From the NCBI GenBank assembly GCA_944389225.1, contig CALXLP010000010.1, forward strand, positions 1-44,116: a DNA stretch of 44,116 nucleotides, in the 5' to 3' direction. This stretch comes from an uncultured Clostridia bacterium (lineage in GTDB: Bacteria; Bacillota; Clostridia; TANB77; CAG-508). The position numbers and the translations under genes were made by a program. Below, one piece after another: positions 8,187 to 15,732 of the stretch (positions are counted from its first letter, which is position 1; each line of letters opens with the position of its first letter). The notes beneath the pieces were generated by a model. It saw nothing but the letters and a program-made list of their open reading frames with translations, was not told the DNA's origin and made no database searches.

Positions 8187-8738
8187 TTATAAATATGGCA
8201 CAACATCTTCAAATGTATCATATCCACTTTCACTATTAATATGTCCTGCATTTGGTACTAAGATTTTTTCTGTTGCTACTTTATTTGCAAAATCTAATTC
8301 TGCTTCATATTTGACATAAGGGTCATTATTAGAATAGAAACAAATAATATCTTTTGCATAATTCTTTACACTTTCTATTCCATCTGTATACATGCTTTCA
8401 TTTACAGCATCATATTCTTCATCTATTCCTAAATAGTTATTAAATCCACAAACAAAAATACATTTTTTTACTTTTAGTTTATTTTCAATCAAAAATTTAG
8501 AAATAAATGCTGGTGCAATGCTATGTCCTATGATTGTTGTGTTTTCATTAATAAGTCCTAAATCTACATAGTACTTTAATAATTTGCTCCAATTTTCATA
8601 ATTTTGAAATCCAACACCTATTGGAAAATCTGGTACATATACTTGTTTTCCTTCTCCTTCAATAAAATCATGTAACCATCCTATCCAATTTGAATATGGA
8701 CTACTAAATGATCCATGTATGATAAAATAATTATCCAT
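8187..8738 (-). CDS. RBBP9/YdeN-family alpha/beta hydrolase
   Basis: 183 residues. The opening YFIIHGSFSSP and the nucleophile elbow GHSIAP (Ser of the triad) mark the family; NNDPYV supplies the acid and NAGHIN the histidine. Short single-domain hydrolases of this type (YdeN, RBBP9) act as serine hydrolases with poorly known substrates. Start ATG at 8738 follows AAAGGAGG. The C-terminus VVPYL is complete for the family. Confidence 0.88.
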   Translation of the reverse strand: MDNYFIIHGSFSSPYSNWIGWLHDFIEGEGKQVYVPDFPIGVGFQNYENWSKLLKYYVDLGLINENTTIIGHSIAPAFISKFLIENKLKVKKCIFVCGFNNYLGIDEEYDAVNESMYTDGIESVKNYAKDIICFYSNNDPYVKYEAELDFANKVATEKILVPNAGHINSESGYDTFEDVVPYL

Positions 8739-8778
8739 ATATATTCCTCCTTTATAATAATTTTTATTTTTACTTTTA

Positions 8779-9093
8779 CTATTTCATTTCATTTTCTAGC
8801 CATTTTAGAAATTTGTCATTTCCTTCATCTATGTCATAAGAAATAATCTCACAAGTTTCATAATCATGTATGCCTAATATCTCTTTTTCCACTTCTTTAA
8901 ATAAATCTTTTTTTGTTTTCATTTGTATCAAGAATTCTGGTTCTTTTACAATTTCGTCTTTCCACCAATAACTACTTTCCACTTTGCTCATTTGACAACA
9001 ACTAACTAATCTCTTTTTTAAAAGTGTATCAATTATCTTATTGGCAATTTCTAATTTGTCACAAGTCGTAGTAACTATACAATACTTTGTCAT
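8779..9093 (-). CDS. cutA: CutA-like divalent-cation tolerance protein
   Basis: 104 residues, the usual CutA length. YCIVTTTCDKLEIANKI, LVSCCQ, YWWKDEI and the E-L-HDYETCEII segment match this trimeric, PII-like protein. It has been linked to copper tolerance in Escherichia coli, though its biochemical role is still unclear. ATG at 9093 follows AAGGAGG. It sits 10 bp downstream of the HAD gene. Confidence 0.9.
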   Translation of the reverse strand: MTKYCIVTTTCDKLEIANKIIDTLLKKRLVSCCQMSKVESSYWWKDEIVKEPEFLIQMKTKKDLFKEVEKEILGIHDYETCEIISYDIDEGNDKFLKWLENEMK

Positions 9094-9103
9094 AACTTCC
9101 TCC

Positions 9104-9829
9104 TTATTCTTCTAATTCTTTTTTTATCTCTTTTAACATTTCATTAAAATCTTTAAATTGATATTGAGACAATTGATTAATTTTTTCTCTATTACTATTA
9201 GAATATTTGTCATATATTACAGCCACTTCTATATTAGCATTATTGGCTGCTTCTACACCTACCAAAGCATCTTCTACAATCAAACATTCTTCTGGTTTAA
9301 CATGTAATTTTTTCATAATTTTATCATGTACCTCTGGATTAGGCTTAATCGAATTTACATCATTTTTGGCATAGATAACTGAAAAATAATCTTCTAATTT
9401 TGCTTTTTTCATAATATTTTTATTTTCTTTTTTATAATGTTCCATTGCAAATTCATTGGTTGAACTTGCTACTGCTAATATATATCCCTTTACTTTCAAG
9501 TATTTTATTACTTTATCTGCATTTGGTTTATAATCTATCACTTCTTTTAAATATCTATCTGCAATTTCATATCGTATTTTCTTGACTTCTTCCTTTGACA
9601 TAGTCGCATGATATTTTTCTTTTAAGAAACCACAATATTCTAAATACGGGTCTTGTTCTTGTTTATATTCTTTTAATTTATCATCTCTTTGTTTGGCAAT
9701 ATCTACTTTATCAATTGTTCCATCTCCAATTGTCTTAATAAGTTCTTCATCTATCGCATTCCATATACCGATAGAATCTATTAATGTTCCATCCATATCA
9801 AAAATAACAACCTTCTTATTTTTTAACAT
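9104..9829 (-). CDS. HAD-superfamily phosphatase, beta-phosphoglucomutase-like
   Basis: 241 residues from the ATG at 9829, chosen because GAGGAG lies 7 nt upstream; a longer frame would start inside the previous gene. HAD motif I is FDMDGTLIDS (nucleophile Asp and acid/base Asp), motif II is VASST, and motif III/IV is KPNPEVH followed by VEDALVGVEAA. The helical cap after motif I places it in subfamily I with phosphoglycolate phosphatases and beta-phosphoglucomutases. The start is 4 bp after the stop of the HD gene, so the two are co-translated. Confidence 0.88.
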   Translation of the reverse strand: MLKNKKVVIFDMDGTLIDSIGIWNAIDEELIKTIGDGTIDKVDIAKQRDDKLKEYKQEQDPYLEYCGFLKEKYHATMSKEEVKKIRYEIADRYLKEVIDYKPNADKVIKYLKVKGYILAVASSTNEFAMEHYKKENKNIMKKAKLEDYFSVIYAKNDVNSIKPNPEVHDKIMKKLHVKPEECLIVEDALVGVEAANNANIEVAVIYDKYSNSNREKINQLSQYQFKDFNEMLKEIKKELEE

Positions 9830-9833
9830 CTTT

Positions 9834-10481
9834 CTACTCCTCGTATAATAAAGTATTGTTTTTAATGTAATCTGCAATTTCTTCAAAAACTTTATCTTGA
9901 TGTAATATTTCATTTTTATGATTTTCTACAAAAAAGTCTGATATTGTTTTAGAACCATCTTCTATTAAGTTTTGTATTCTTTCATCTTCTAAAATTGGTT
10001 TGTTCTCACTTTTATTTACATCTAAACAATGTTCTTCACAATATAGCTTACATTGTATATCTGACTCTAACTTATCACACATTTTGGCAAAAATAGATTC
10101 TTTTGTTTTCATATTTTCAAATTCTTCTATCAATTCGATTAACTCTTCTTTTTTTGTTAAATCTTTTAATACATCATCTACTGCAACTTTTCCTATTTTT
10201 CTTTTTTCTTCATTTGAAATTTTATCGAATGGTGTAAAATCTTTTATCTCTATTTCTTCTAATTCATGAATGACAAGCATTTTAATGACTTTCATCAAGT
10301 CTATGTTAAAATCATATTCTGAATCAATGGCAATTGCCAGCATACATGTACCATAAATATGTTCTGCTACACTTTCTACTCTTTCTCTTTCAATATGCCA
10401 TACTTTCCAACCACTTCTTATTTTATCTTTTAATGTCGATGCTAGCACATAGAAATGGATGATATTTTGTATTTTTTCCAT
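9834..10481 (-). CDS. HD-domain phosphohydrolase (HD_3 / YfbR-like)
   Basis: 215 residues from ATG at 10481, which has AGGAG 10 nt upstream; an earlier in-frame ATG at 10511 has none. The HD core is visible as WHIERERVESVAEHIYG, VIHELEEI and later CDKLESDIQ. The usual His-Asp doublet reads His-Glu here (VIHELE), a variation that may still bind metal. Relatives include the 5'-deoxynucleotidase YfbR. The substrate is likely a nucleotide, but this is inference. It is followed at once by the HAD phosphatase, which suggests a shared nucleotide or sugar-phosphate clean-up task. Confidence 0.82.
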   Translation of the reverse strand: MEKIQNIIHFYVLASTLKDKIRSGWKVWHIERERVESVAEHIYGTCMLAIAIDSEYDFNIDLMKVIKMLVIHELEEIEIKDFTPFDKISNEEKRKIGKVAVDDVLKDLTKKEELIELIEEFENMKTKESIFAKMCDKLESDIQCKLYCEEHCLDVNKSENKPILEDERIQNLIEDGSKTISDFFVENHKNEILHQDKVFEEIADYIKNNTLLYEE

Positions 10482-10544
10482 ATAAGTATTTCTCCTCTCA
10501 CTCTTGCACATTTTATCACATCTTTTTTACTTTATCAATAACAA

Positions 10545-10570
10545 GAAAAAACTTGCCAATATGGCAAGTT
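10545..10570 (-). terminator. Terminator after the flavodoxin-fold gene
   Basis: AACTTGCCA and TGGCAAGTT (10550-10558 and 10562-10570) form a 9-bp stem with a 3-nt loop, followed on the minus strand by a U-tract from 10549. It lies 2 bp after the stop codon. Confidence 0.88.
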
Positions 10571-10572
10571 CT

Positions 10573-11124
10573 TTATTCTTCTATTTTTTGTTTAAGTTCT
10601 TTTATTATTTGGCTATAATTATCATAATTTTTAGTTACATCATCTATAGTTTCTATATCCCCACTAGATAAGTTTCTTAAAAATACTACATTAAAATCCA
10701 TAAAATCTTCTTCTGCTAAACTCTCAAAATATGTTTTTATATTATCTGCTATCTCTTCATTTTCTTCTTCATCCATTTGCCCTACTGTAATAATATATAC
10801 TTTTTTTCCTTTTAATAATTCAGCATGACTAGAATAAGGATTTAATCTATCTATTACATTTTTTAAAATTCCAGGTATATGATTCATATATATTGGAGTT
10901 GCTATTACGATTTTATCGGCTTTTTTCATTTCGCGATATATTTCTTTCATATCATCATTAATGACACAATATTCTTCTAAATTATTTACACAAGTACTAC
11001 ATCCCAGGCAATATTGAATATTTTTATCAGCTAATGCTATTAATTTGTCGCTTTCACCTCTTAAATCTTCTAGTATCCTATAACAATTTTTCTTTCTATT
11101 ACTTCCACTTATATATAAAATCAT
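10573..11124 (-). CDS. Flavodoxin-fold NAD(P)H:FMN reductase with cysteine motif
   Basis: 183 residues. ISGSNRKKNCYRIL is the FMN phosphate loop and IVIATPIYMNHIPGILKNVIDRL the second flavin-binding segment. Between them, CLGCSTCVNNLEEYC resembles the compact cysteine motif of iron-sulfur flavoproteins, so a [4Fe-4S] cluster is possible. A redox role in an anaerobe is inferred. ATG at 11124 follows AAGGGAG. A promoter lies at 11161-11189 and two palindromes lie just upstream of it, so this gene is probably regulated on its own. Confidence 0.85.
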   Translation of the reverse strand: MILYISGSNRKKNCYRILEDLRGESDKLIALADKNIQYCLGCSTCVNNLEEYCVINDDMKEIYREMKKADKIVIATPIYMNHIPGILKNVIDRLNPYSSHAELLKGKKVYIITVGQMDEEENEEIADNIKTYFESLAEEDFMDFNVVFLRNLSSGDIETIDDVTKNYDNYSQIIKELKQKIEE

Positions 11125-11160
11125 ATGAATTTCTCCCTTATAGATTTGATTATATTTATT

Positions 11161-11189
11161 ATTTTAACTTATTTCTTTTAGAAATTCAA
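11161..11189 (-). promoter_or_regulatory. Predicted promoter of the flavodoxin-fold gene
   Basis: TTGAAT (11189-11184) and TAAAAT (11166-11161) are 17 bp apart on the minus strand, about 37 bp ahead of the start codon. The two palindromes at 11217-11277 sit upstream of the -35 box. Confidence 0.55.
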
Positions 11190-11216
11190 TAAAACTAATT
11201 TATTTTTATATTAATA

Positions 11217-11277
11217 TTTAAGGTCACAATTTGTGACCTTAAATACTGCAATCTTGTGGTCACAATTTGTGACCACA
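11217..11277. promoter_or_regulatory. Pair of near-identical palindromes, possible operators
   Basis: Two palindromes share the core GGTCACAATTTGTGACC. The first (11217-11243) has perfect 13-bp arms around a single T, the second (11255-11277) perfect 11-bp arms around a single T. The centres, 11230 and 11266, are 36 bp apart. Neither is followed by a U-run, so they are not terminators. They lie between the nikO-like stop and the flavodoxin promoter. Tandem binding sites for a dimeric regulator fit best; the regulator is unknown. Confidence 0.6.
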
Positions 11278-11343
11278 TACTTTTTGTTTTCATGTATGAA
11301 AATAGATTTTTTAATACTTTATTTTTTAGGATCTACTTTATTC

Positions 11344-12069
11344 CTATCTCCTTTGCAAAGACAAAGGCAATTCTAACCCATTGTTTTCTAATAAATCTTT
11401 ATTTTGTAAAATCGTTTTTGTATCTCCATCAAATATAATCTTTCCATCTGCAATTAAAATTGTTCTATCACAAGTATCATAGATTAAATCCAAATCATGT
11501 GAAGTAACAATTTTCATTCCTTTTAAAGAATTTAATACATTGATAAATCTTCTTCTATTTTTAGGATCTAATGCGATTGTTGGTTCATCAAAAATTAAGA
11601 TATCTGGCTTCATAGATAAAACCGTTGCAATCGATGCTAGTTTTTTCTCACCACCAGACAAACGATAAATTTGTCTATCTTGTAATTCTTCAATTCCTAT
11701 ACTTTTCAAAGCTTCTATAGTTCTTGCATCTACTTCTTCTTTTGAAAAGCCATAGTTTCTTGGTGCAAATGCAACATCTTCATAAACAGTTGGCATGAAT
11801 AATTGACTATCACTATCTTGGAATACATACCCTATTTTTTGTCGTATTTCTTGTAAATTTTGTTTTTCTACCTTCAGGTTATTTATTATAATATTTCCTT
11901 GATAGCTTAATTCCAATCCTACCAATAGTTTCAGAATTGTAGATTTTCCTGCACCATTTGCTCCTATAATTCCAACACTTTCTTCATTTTCTATTTTAAA
12001 ATTCATATTAGAAAGTGTTTGTTTTTTACTACCATTATATGAAAAAGAAACTTCTTTTACTTCTATCAT
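11344..12069 (-). CDS. ECF transporter ATPase for nickel/cobalt (CbiO/NikO-like)
   Basis: 241 residues, standard CbiO length. Walker A GANGAGKST, Q-loop YVFQDSDSQLF, signature LSGGEKK and Walker B ILIFDEP are all intact. It energises uptake together with the T component (12149-12949) and the NikMN substrate-binding unit (12936-13952) in the cell membrane. Nickel is inferred because the larE, larB and larC genes for a nickel cofactor precede the transporter in the same direction. It is the last gene of the block. Confidence 0.9.
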   Translation of the reverse strand: MIEVKEVSFSYNGSKKQTLSNMNFKIENEESVGIIGANGAGKSTILKLLVGLELSYQGNIIINNLKVEKQNLQEIRQKIGYVFQDSDSQLFMPTVYEDVAFAPRNYGFSKEEVDARTIEALKSIGIEELQDRQIYRLSGGEKKLASIATVLSMKPDILIFDEPTIALDPKNRRRFINVLNSLKGMKIVTSHDLDLIYDTCDRTILIADGKIIFDGDTKTILQNKDLLENNGLELPLSLQRR

Positions 12070-12103
12070 AATTTTTCCTTTCTATTATTACTAAATGTCA
12101 TCG

Positions 12104-12140
12104 AAGGTTGCCAAAGGGGACGTGTTATTTGGGCAACCTT
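12104..12140. repeat. REP-like hairpin element between nikQ and nikO genes (variant)
   Basis: AAGGTTGCC and GGCAACCTT form 9-bp arms around a core reading GGGGACGTGTTATTTGGG. This resembles the core GGGGACGTTTCTGTTTGGG of the elements at 15703, 20227 and 20369. There is no U-tract. It may act as an mRNA-stabilising or processing hairpin inside the transporter operon. Confidence 0.5.
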
Positions 12141-12148
12141 TTCGTATT

Positions 12149-12949
12149 TTAAATAAATATACCACCTATTATCTCAAAAATGGGAACAAATCTAAGTATG
12201 ATAAGTAGTGCAAGCATTAAACAAAAGTATACCCAGCTTTTTTTATCTACTTTTTCTTTTTTGACAAAAAAAGTATCTGGATTAAAACCTCTAAGTTCCA
12301 TACTTTCATAAACTACTTGTGCTCTATCTATACTTCTTAGCATTAAACTTCCTATTAAGCTTCCCCATGCTTTATAATGTACTCCTTTTTGTTTTGGTGC
12401 TCGCATTTGATAAGCCACCCATATTCTTTGTACTTCTTTTAAGAAAACAATAATATATCGATAAATCAGCATAACTACTGTAATTAAAATATTCGGCATA
12501 TGTATCATTTTTAAAGCATAGCAAATCTCTTCTATGGAAGTTGTTAAAATCAAAAAATAGGATGCCAATATGGCAAAAATTCCTTTTAGCAATAAAGTGA
12601 ACATAGAAATCATACCAGTTGTAACTGGTACAATTCCTATGTAAGTGATAATGGTTCTATCTAATATGGGATTAGCAATTCCTAAAATAAACAATAATAG
12701 TAAAACCACTTTCAAATTTTTTAAAGCATTTTTTATAGATAAATCTCCTATTATACTTATCAATATTAAATAGATACTCATTGCCAATGTCATCACTAAA
12801 TTATATTTATCAATAGAAGTTAATAAAACAATATAAATAATTGTAATGAGTAATTTTACAAGTGGATGTATCTTGTTTAAGTATCCATTATGATTTGCAT
12901 AATAATCCATATGATGTACTGTTTTTATAGCATTATCAATTTTGTTCAT
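12149..12949 (-). CDS. ECF transporter transmembrane T component (CbiQ/NikQ-like)
   Basis: 266 residues with about five to six membrane helices, starting after the conserved N-terminal HPLVKLLITI segment. The coupling motifs RAPKQKGV and MELRGFNPD correspond to the two Ala-Arg-Gly-type helices that contact the ATPase. It overlaps the NikMN gene by 14 bp, so the two are translationally coupled. It transfers ATPase motion to the NikM subunit. Confidence 0.9.
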   Translation of the reverse strand: MNKIDNAIKTVHHMDYYANHNGYLNKIHPLVKLLITIIYIVLLTSIDKYNLVMTLAMSIYLILISIIGDLSIKNALKNLKVVLLLLFILGIANPILDRTIITYIGIVPVTTGMISMFTLLLKGIFAILASYFLILTTSIEEICYALKMIHMPNILITVVMLIYRYIIVFLKEVQRIWVAYQMRAPKQKGVHYKAWGSLIGSLMLRSIDRAQVVYESMELRGFNPDTFFVKKEKVDKKSWVYFCLMLALLIILRFVPIFEIIGGIFI

Positions 12950-13952
12950 TGACTATATTTCCTTTTTTTCTTTTCATTTTTATGATATATCCAACCGTTA
13001 TTAAAAAGACAATTGTAATCACACAACCTACAATTCCTGAAATAGAAGTACCAATGGTAGATTCACTATCTTTAAATGTATAGTCTGGTAAGAAAGAAGT
13101 TGCACTTTGTATGCTTTCAGCTGTTTCATGAGCTGCATCATTTCTTCCTTCTACTTCTGTATCTCCTGTAATTTGTTCGATAGACCATTCTAAACCATCT
13201 GGATTAGAAGATGCTAGAAGAGACATACCTCCACCAATAATGACTAATAGACAAGCAAGAATAGTAATTGTCTTTTTATATGAAAATTTTGCTTGTTTTT
13301 CTGTTTTTTGTGTTCCACTCCATAACATTTCTGGTCTTGCTTCATAAACAAAGCAAAGAACAGCTGCTGTAATAAATCCTTCGATTAATCCAATTACCAA
13401 ATGAATTGGTTGCATAGTCGCTACAAAAGTTCCAAATGGCAATTCTGTAATTCCTGAAGCTAATGTTTCTAATGTTACTGAAAATGCACCTAACTGCAAA
13501 GTTAGTACACACCCTACCAGAGAAGCAAGTATAATTCTTCCCTTTGTCATTCCTTTTTTCATAACTAACTTCCAAATGAGAGAACCTATAAAACAACCAT
13601 AAAATGCCATATTCCATACATTGGCACCTAACGCTAATAATCCTCCATCTGCAAAGAATAAACATTGAATTAATAAGACACCTATCATACTTAGGAAACC
13701 TGCAAAAGGACCTAATATACTACTTAGTAGTAATCCTCCACATAAATGTCCTGATGAGCCAGTTCCTGGTATTGTAAAATTCACCATTTGGGTTGCAAAT
13801 ACAAATGCGCCCATAACCCCCATTGTTGGTATTTTCTTTTTAAAATCTTCTTCTTTTCTTATTTTTCTAATTGAATATGCTGCCACAAGCCCACTTGCTA
13901 CATACATGGTAGCACCTACTGCTGGACTTATCATTGCATCTGCCATGTGCAT
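12936..13952 (-). CDS. Nickel/cobalt ECF substrate-binding subunit, NikM-NikN (CbiM-PDGLE) fusion
   Basis: 338 residues. The N-terminal MHMADAM and the motif GTGSSGHLCGGLL belong to CbiM/NikM, in which the first Met-His and an inner His bind the metal; about seven helices follow. From about residue 240 the chain continues with a helix, PDGLEWSIEQITG (the PDGLE domain of CbiN/NikN), an outside loop and a final helix. M and N parts fused in one chain are typical of NikMN. The free N-terminus must be exposed for binding, so the ATG at 13952, with AGGAGG, is well supported. Confidence 0.92.
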   Translation of the reverse strand: MHMADAMISPAVGATMYVASGLVAAYSIRKIRKEEDFKKKIPTMGVMGAFVFATQMVNFTIPGTGSSGHLCGGLLLSSILGPFAGFLSMIGVLLIQCLFFADGGLLALGANVWNMAFYGCFIGSLIWKLVMKKGMTKGRIILASLVGCVLTLQLGAFSVTLETLASGITELPFGTFVATMQPIHLVIGLIEGFITAAVLCFVYEARPEMLWSGTQKTEKQAKFSYKKTITILACLLVIIGGGMSLLASSNPDGLEWSIEQITGDTEVEGRNDAAHETAESIQSATSFLPDYTFKDSESTIGTSISGIVGCVITIVFLITVGYIIKMKRKKGNIVNEQN

Positions 13953-13976
13953 ATCTTGTTCCTCCTTTTCGTTCTT

Positions 13977-14009
13977 TGGGACAATTGGGACCAGGTCCGT
14001 TTTGTCCCA
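13977..14009. repeat. REP-like hairpin between larE and the NikMN gene
   Basis: TGGGACAA and TTGTCCCA form the outer arms and GGACC/GGTCC an inner hairpin. The GGGAC..GTCCC theme is shared with the other elements listed here. It occupies most of the 68-bp gap between larE and the transporter and has no U-run, so read-through is expected. Confidence 0.55.
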
Positions 14010-14020
14010 TTTTACTTCAA

Positions 14021-14818
14021 CTAGTCAAAACTACCACTTTTTAGTCCTGATAAATCTAATGTGACATAGGAAAATCCTAAGTCTTTTATTTTTTCCACAA
14101 TATTGTCATCATTTTTATGTTTTATGTTGTTTAAAATGATTTCAAAATCTTCTGGATTCACTTCAATTCTTGCTATATTATCATGAACTCTTACTCGTAC
14201 TTTTTGGATTCCTAATTCTTTTATCATTTCTTCACTCTGTTCTACTTTTTTTAGTCCTTCTTCTGTTAAATTTGTATTATATGGAAATCTCGTTGCTAAA
14301 CAAGAATTAGATGGTTTATTCCAAAATGGAATTCCTAAAGTTTTACTATATTGTCTTATCTCTTCTTTAGAAATTTCAAATTTGGCAAGTGGACTAATGA
14401 TACCCACTTCTTCTGTTGCCTTATTTCCTGGTCTATATACAATCAAATCATCTGCATTTTTCCCATCTAAAAGATATTCATATCCATTTTCATTCGCTGC
14501 CTTTTTAAGGATTGTCATTAACTCTTTTTTACAATGATAACATCTATCTTTATGATTTTCTCTAAATTCCGTAATTTTTAATGGTTTATATGGTACTTCT
14601 ATATATTGAAAATGATTTTCTTTTAAAAATGTAATTGCTTCTTCATAATCTTTTCTTGGCACCATAATGCCATTGGCAATAACTGCTAATACTTGATTTT
14701 TTGATAATACTTTATTGGCTGTAAATAGCAAATAACTAGAGTCGATGCCTCCTGAATAAGCAATGGCTACTTTTTTTAATGTTTTCAGATACTTTTCTAA
14801 TTGTGTTTGTTTTTCCAT
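14021..14818 (-). CDS. larE: LarE, ATP-dependent sulfur transferase of nickel-pincer cofactor synthesis
   Basis: 265 residues. The PP-loop AYSGGIDSSYLL near residue 20 adenylates the pyridine carboxylate of the precursor made by LarB. DRCYHCKKEL (residues 91-100) and NSCLATRFPY, with Cys173, are family hallmarks; Cys173 lines up with the cysteine that gives up its sulfur in the Lactobacillus enzyme. The two extra cysteines at 93 and 96 leave open an iron-sulfur-dependent sulfur-transfer variant. It sits between larB (112 bp upstream) and the nickel transporter. Confidence 0.93.
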   Translation of the reverse strand: MEKQTQLEKYLKTLKKVAIAYSGGIDSSYLLFTANKVLSKNQVLAVIANGIMVPRKDYEEAITFLKENHFQYIEVPYKPLKITEFRENHKDRCYHCKKELMTILKKAANENGYEYLLDGKNADDLIVYRPGNKATEEVGIISPLAKFEISKEEIRQYSKTLGIPFWNKPSNSCLATRFPYNTNLTEEGLKKVEQSEEMIKELGIQKVRVRVHDNIARIEVNPEDFEIILNNIKHKNDDNIVEKIKDLGFSYVTLDLSGLKSGSFD

Positions 14819-14930
14819 TTATGTTTCTCCTATTTTATTTTTTCTATCAATACCCTTGATTAAAGCAAATTATCTTATTTGACAATGCCTGTGTAATCAA
14901 TCCAATGAGCTTTTCCTTACGTTTAAGTTG

Positions 14931-15680
14931 TTACTCTCTTCCATTAACTGCTAAATGATTGATTTGATTTGCTAGATATCCGGCACCATATCCATTATCA
15001 ATGTTAACAGTCGCAATACCATTACTACAAGAATTAATCATTCCTAATAGAGCTGTTATACCTCCTAAATTTGCACCATATCCTACAGATGTTGGAACAG
15101 CAATGACTGGTACTTTTGATAGTCCTGCTACTACAGAAGCCAATGCACCTTCCATTCCTGCAATGGCAATAATGCAATTTGCTTTTTCTATTTTTTCTCT
15201 TTGTGATAAAAGTCTATGAATTCCTGCTACGCCAACATCATAAATTCTCTCTACATAGCTCCCAAAGAATTCTGCTGTTTCTGCTGCTTCTTCTGCTACT
15301 GGAATATCTGATGTTCCTCCGGTACATACAACAATATTTCCTATTTTCTCTTTTGGTTTTTCAATTTTTAAAATTCTTGAAAGTGAATTATATTGTACTT
15401 CTGGAATCTCTTTTTTAACTAATTCAAATTGTTCTTTACTTGCTCTTGTTCCTAATACCTCTCCATTTTCTTTATAAATGGTTTTATAGATTTTAGATAA
15501 GTATTCATCTGGCTTACTTTGACAATATATCACTTCTCCTGTGCCAATTCTTTCTTTTCGATTATGATCAATTTTAGCATATCCTAAATCTTCATATTGA
15601 TTATGTTTGATTTCTTTTTCTGCTTCTTCAACACTCATTTCATGATTTTGAATTTTTTCTAATATTTCTTTCATCTCCAT
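14931..15680 (-). CDS. larB: LarB, nicotinate adenine dinucleotide carboxylase/hydrolase
   Basis: 249 residues. The PurE-like C-terminal domain is clear: VVCTGGTSDIPVAEEAAETA, GVAGIHRL, AIAGMEGALASVVAGL and VIAVPTSVGYGA. LarB carboxylates the pyridinium ring of nicotinic acid adenine dinucleotide and splits off AMP, giving the precursor used by LarE. ATG at 15680 follows GGAGGAAACATAAAATC. It is 51 bp downstream of larC with a REP-like element in the gap. Confidence 0.95.
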   Translation of the reverse strand: MEMKEILEKIQNHEMSVEEAEKEIKHNQYEDLGYAKIDHNRKERIGTGEVIYCQSKPDEYLSKIYKTIYKENGEVLGTRASKEQFELVKKEIPEVQYNSLSRILKIEKPKEKIGNIVVCTGGTSDIPVAEEAAETAEFFGSYVERIYDVGVAGIHRLLSQREKIEKANCIIAIAGMEGALASVVAGLSKVPVIAVPTSVGYGANLGGITALLGMINSCSNGIATVNIDNGYGAGYLANQINHLAVNGRE

Positions 15681-15702
15681 GATTTTATGTTTCCTCCTTT
15701 AA

Positions 15703-15732
15703 TGTCCAAACAGAAACGTCCCCAATTGTCCC
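15703..15732. repeat. REP-like element between larC and larB
   Basis: The minus strand reads GGGACAATTGGGGACG then TTTCTGTTTGGACA. It is nearly the same sequence as the two elements at 20227 and 20369. It touches the last base of the larC stop codon and ends before the larB ribosome binding site. Confidence 0.65.

Noticed and set aside
11256-11438. Plus-strand 60-codon frame starting in the second palindrome
   Set aside because: It runs into the antisense of the nikO-like gene and has no ribosome binding site; the start inside a palindrome is chance.
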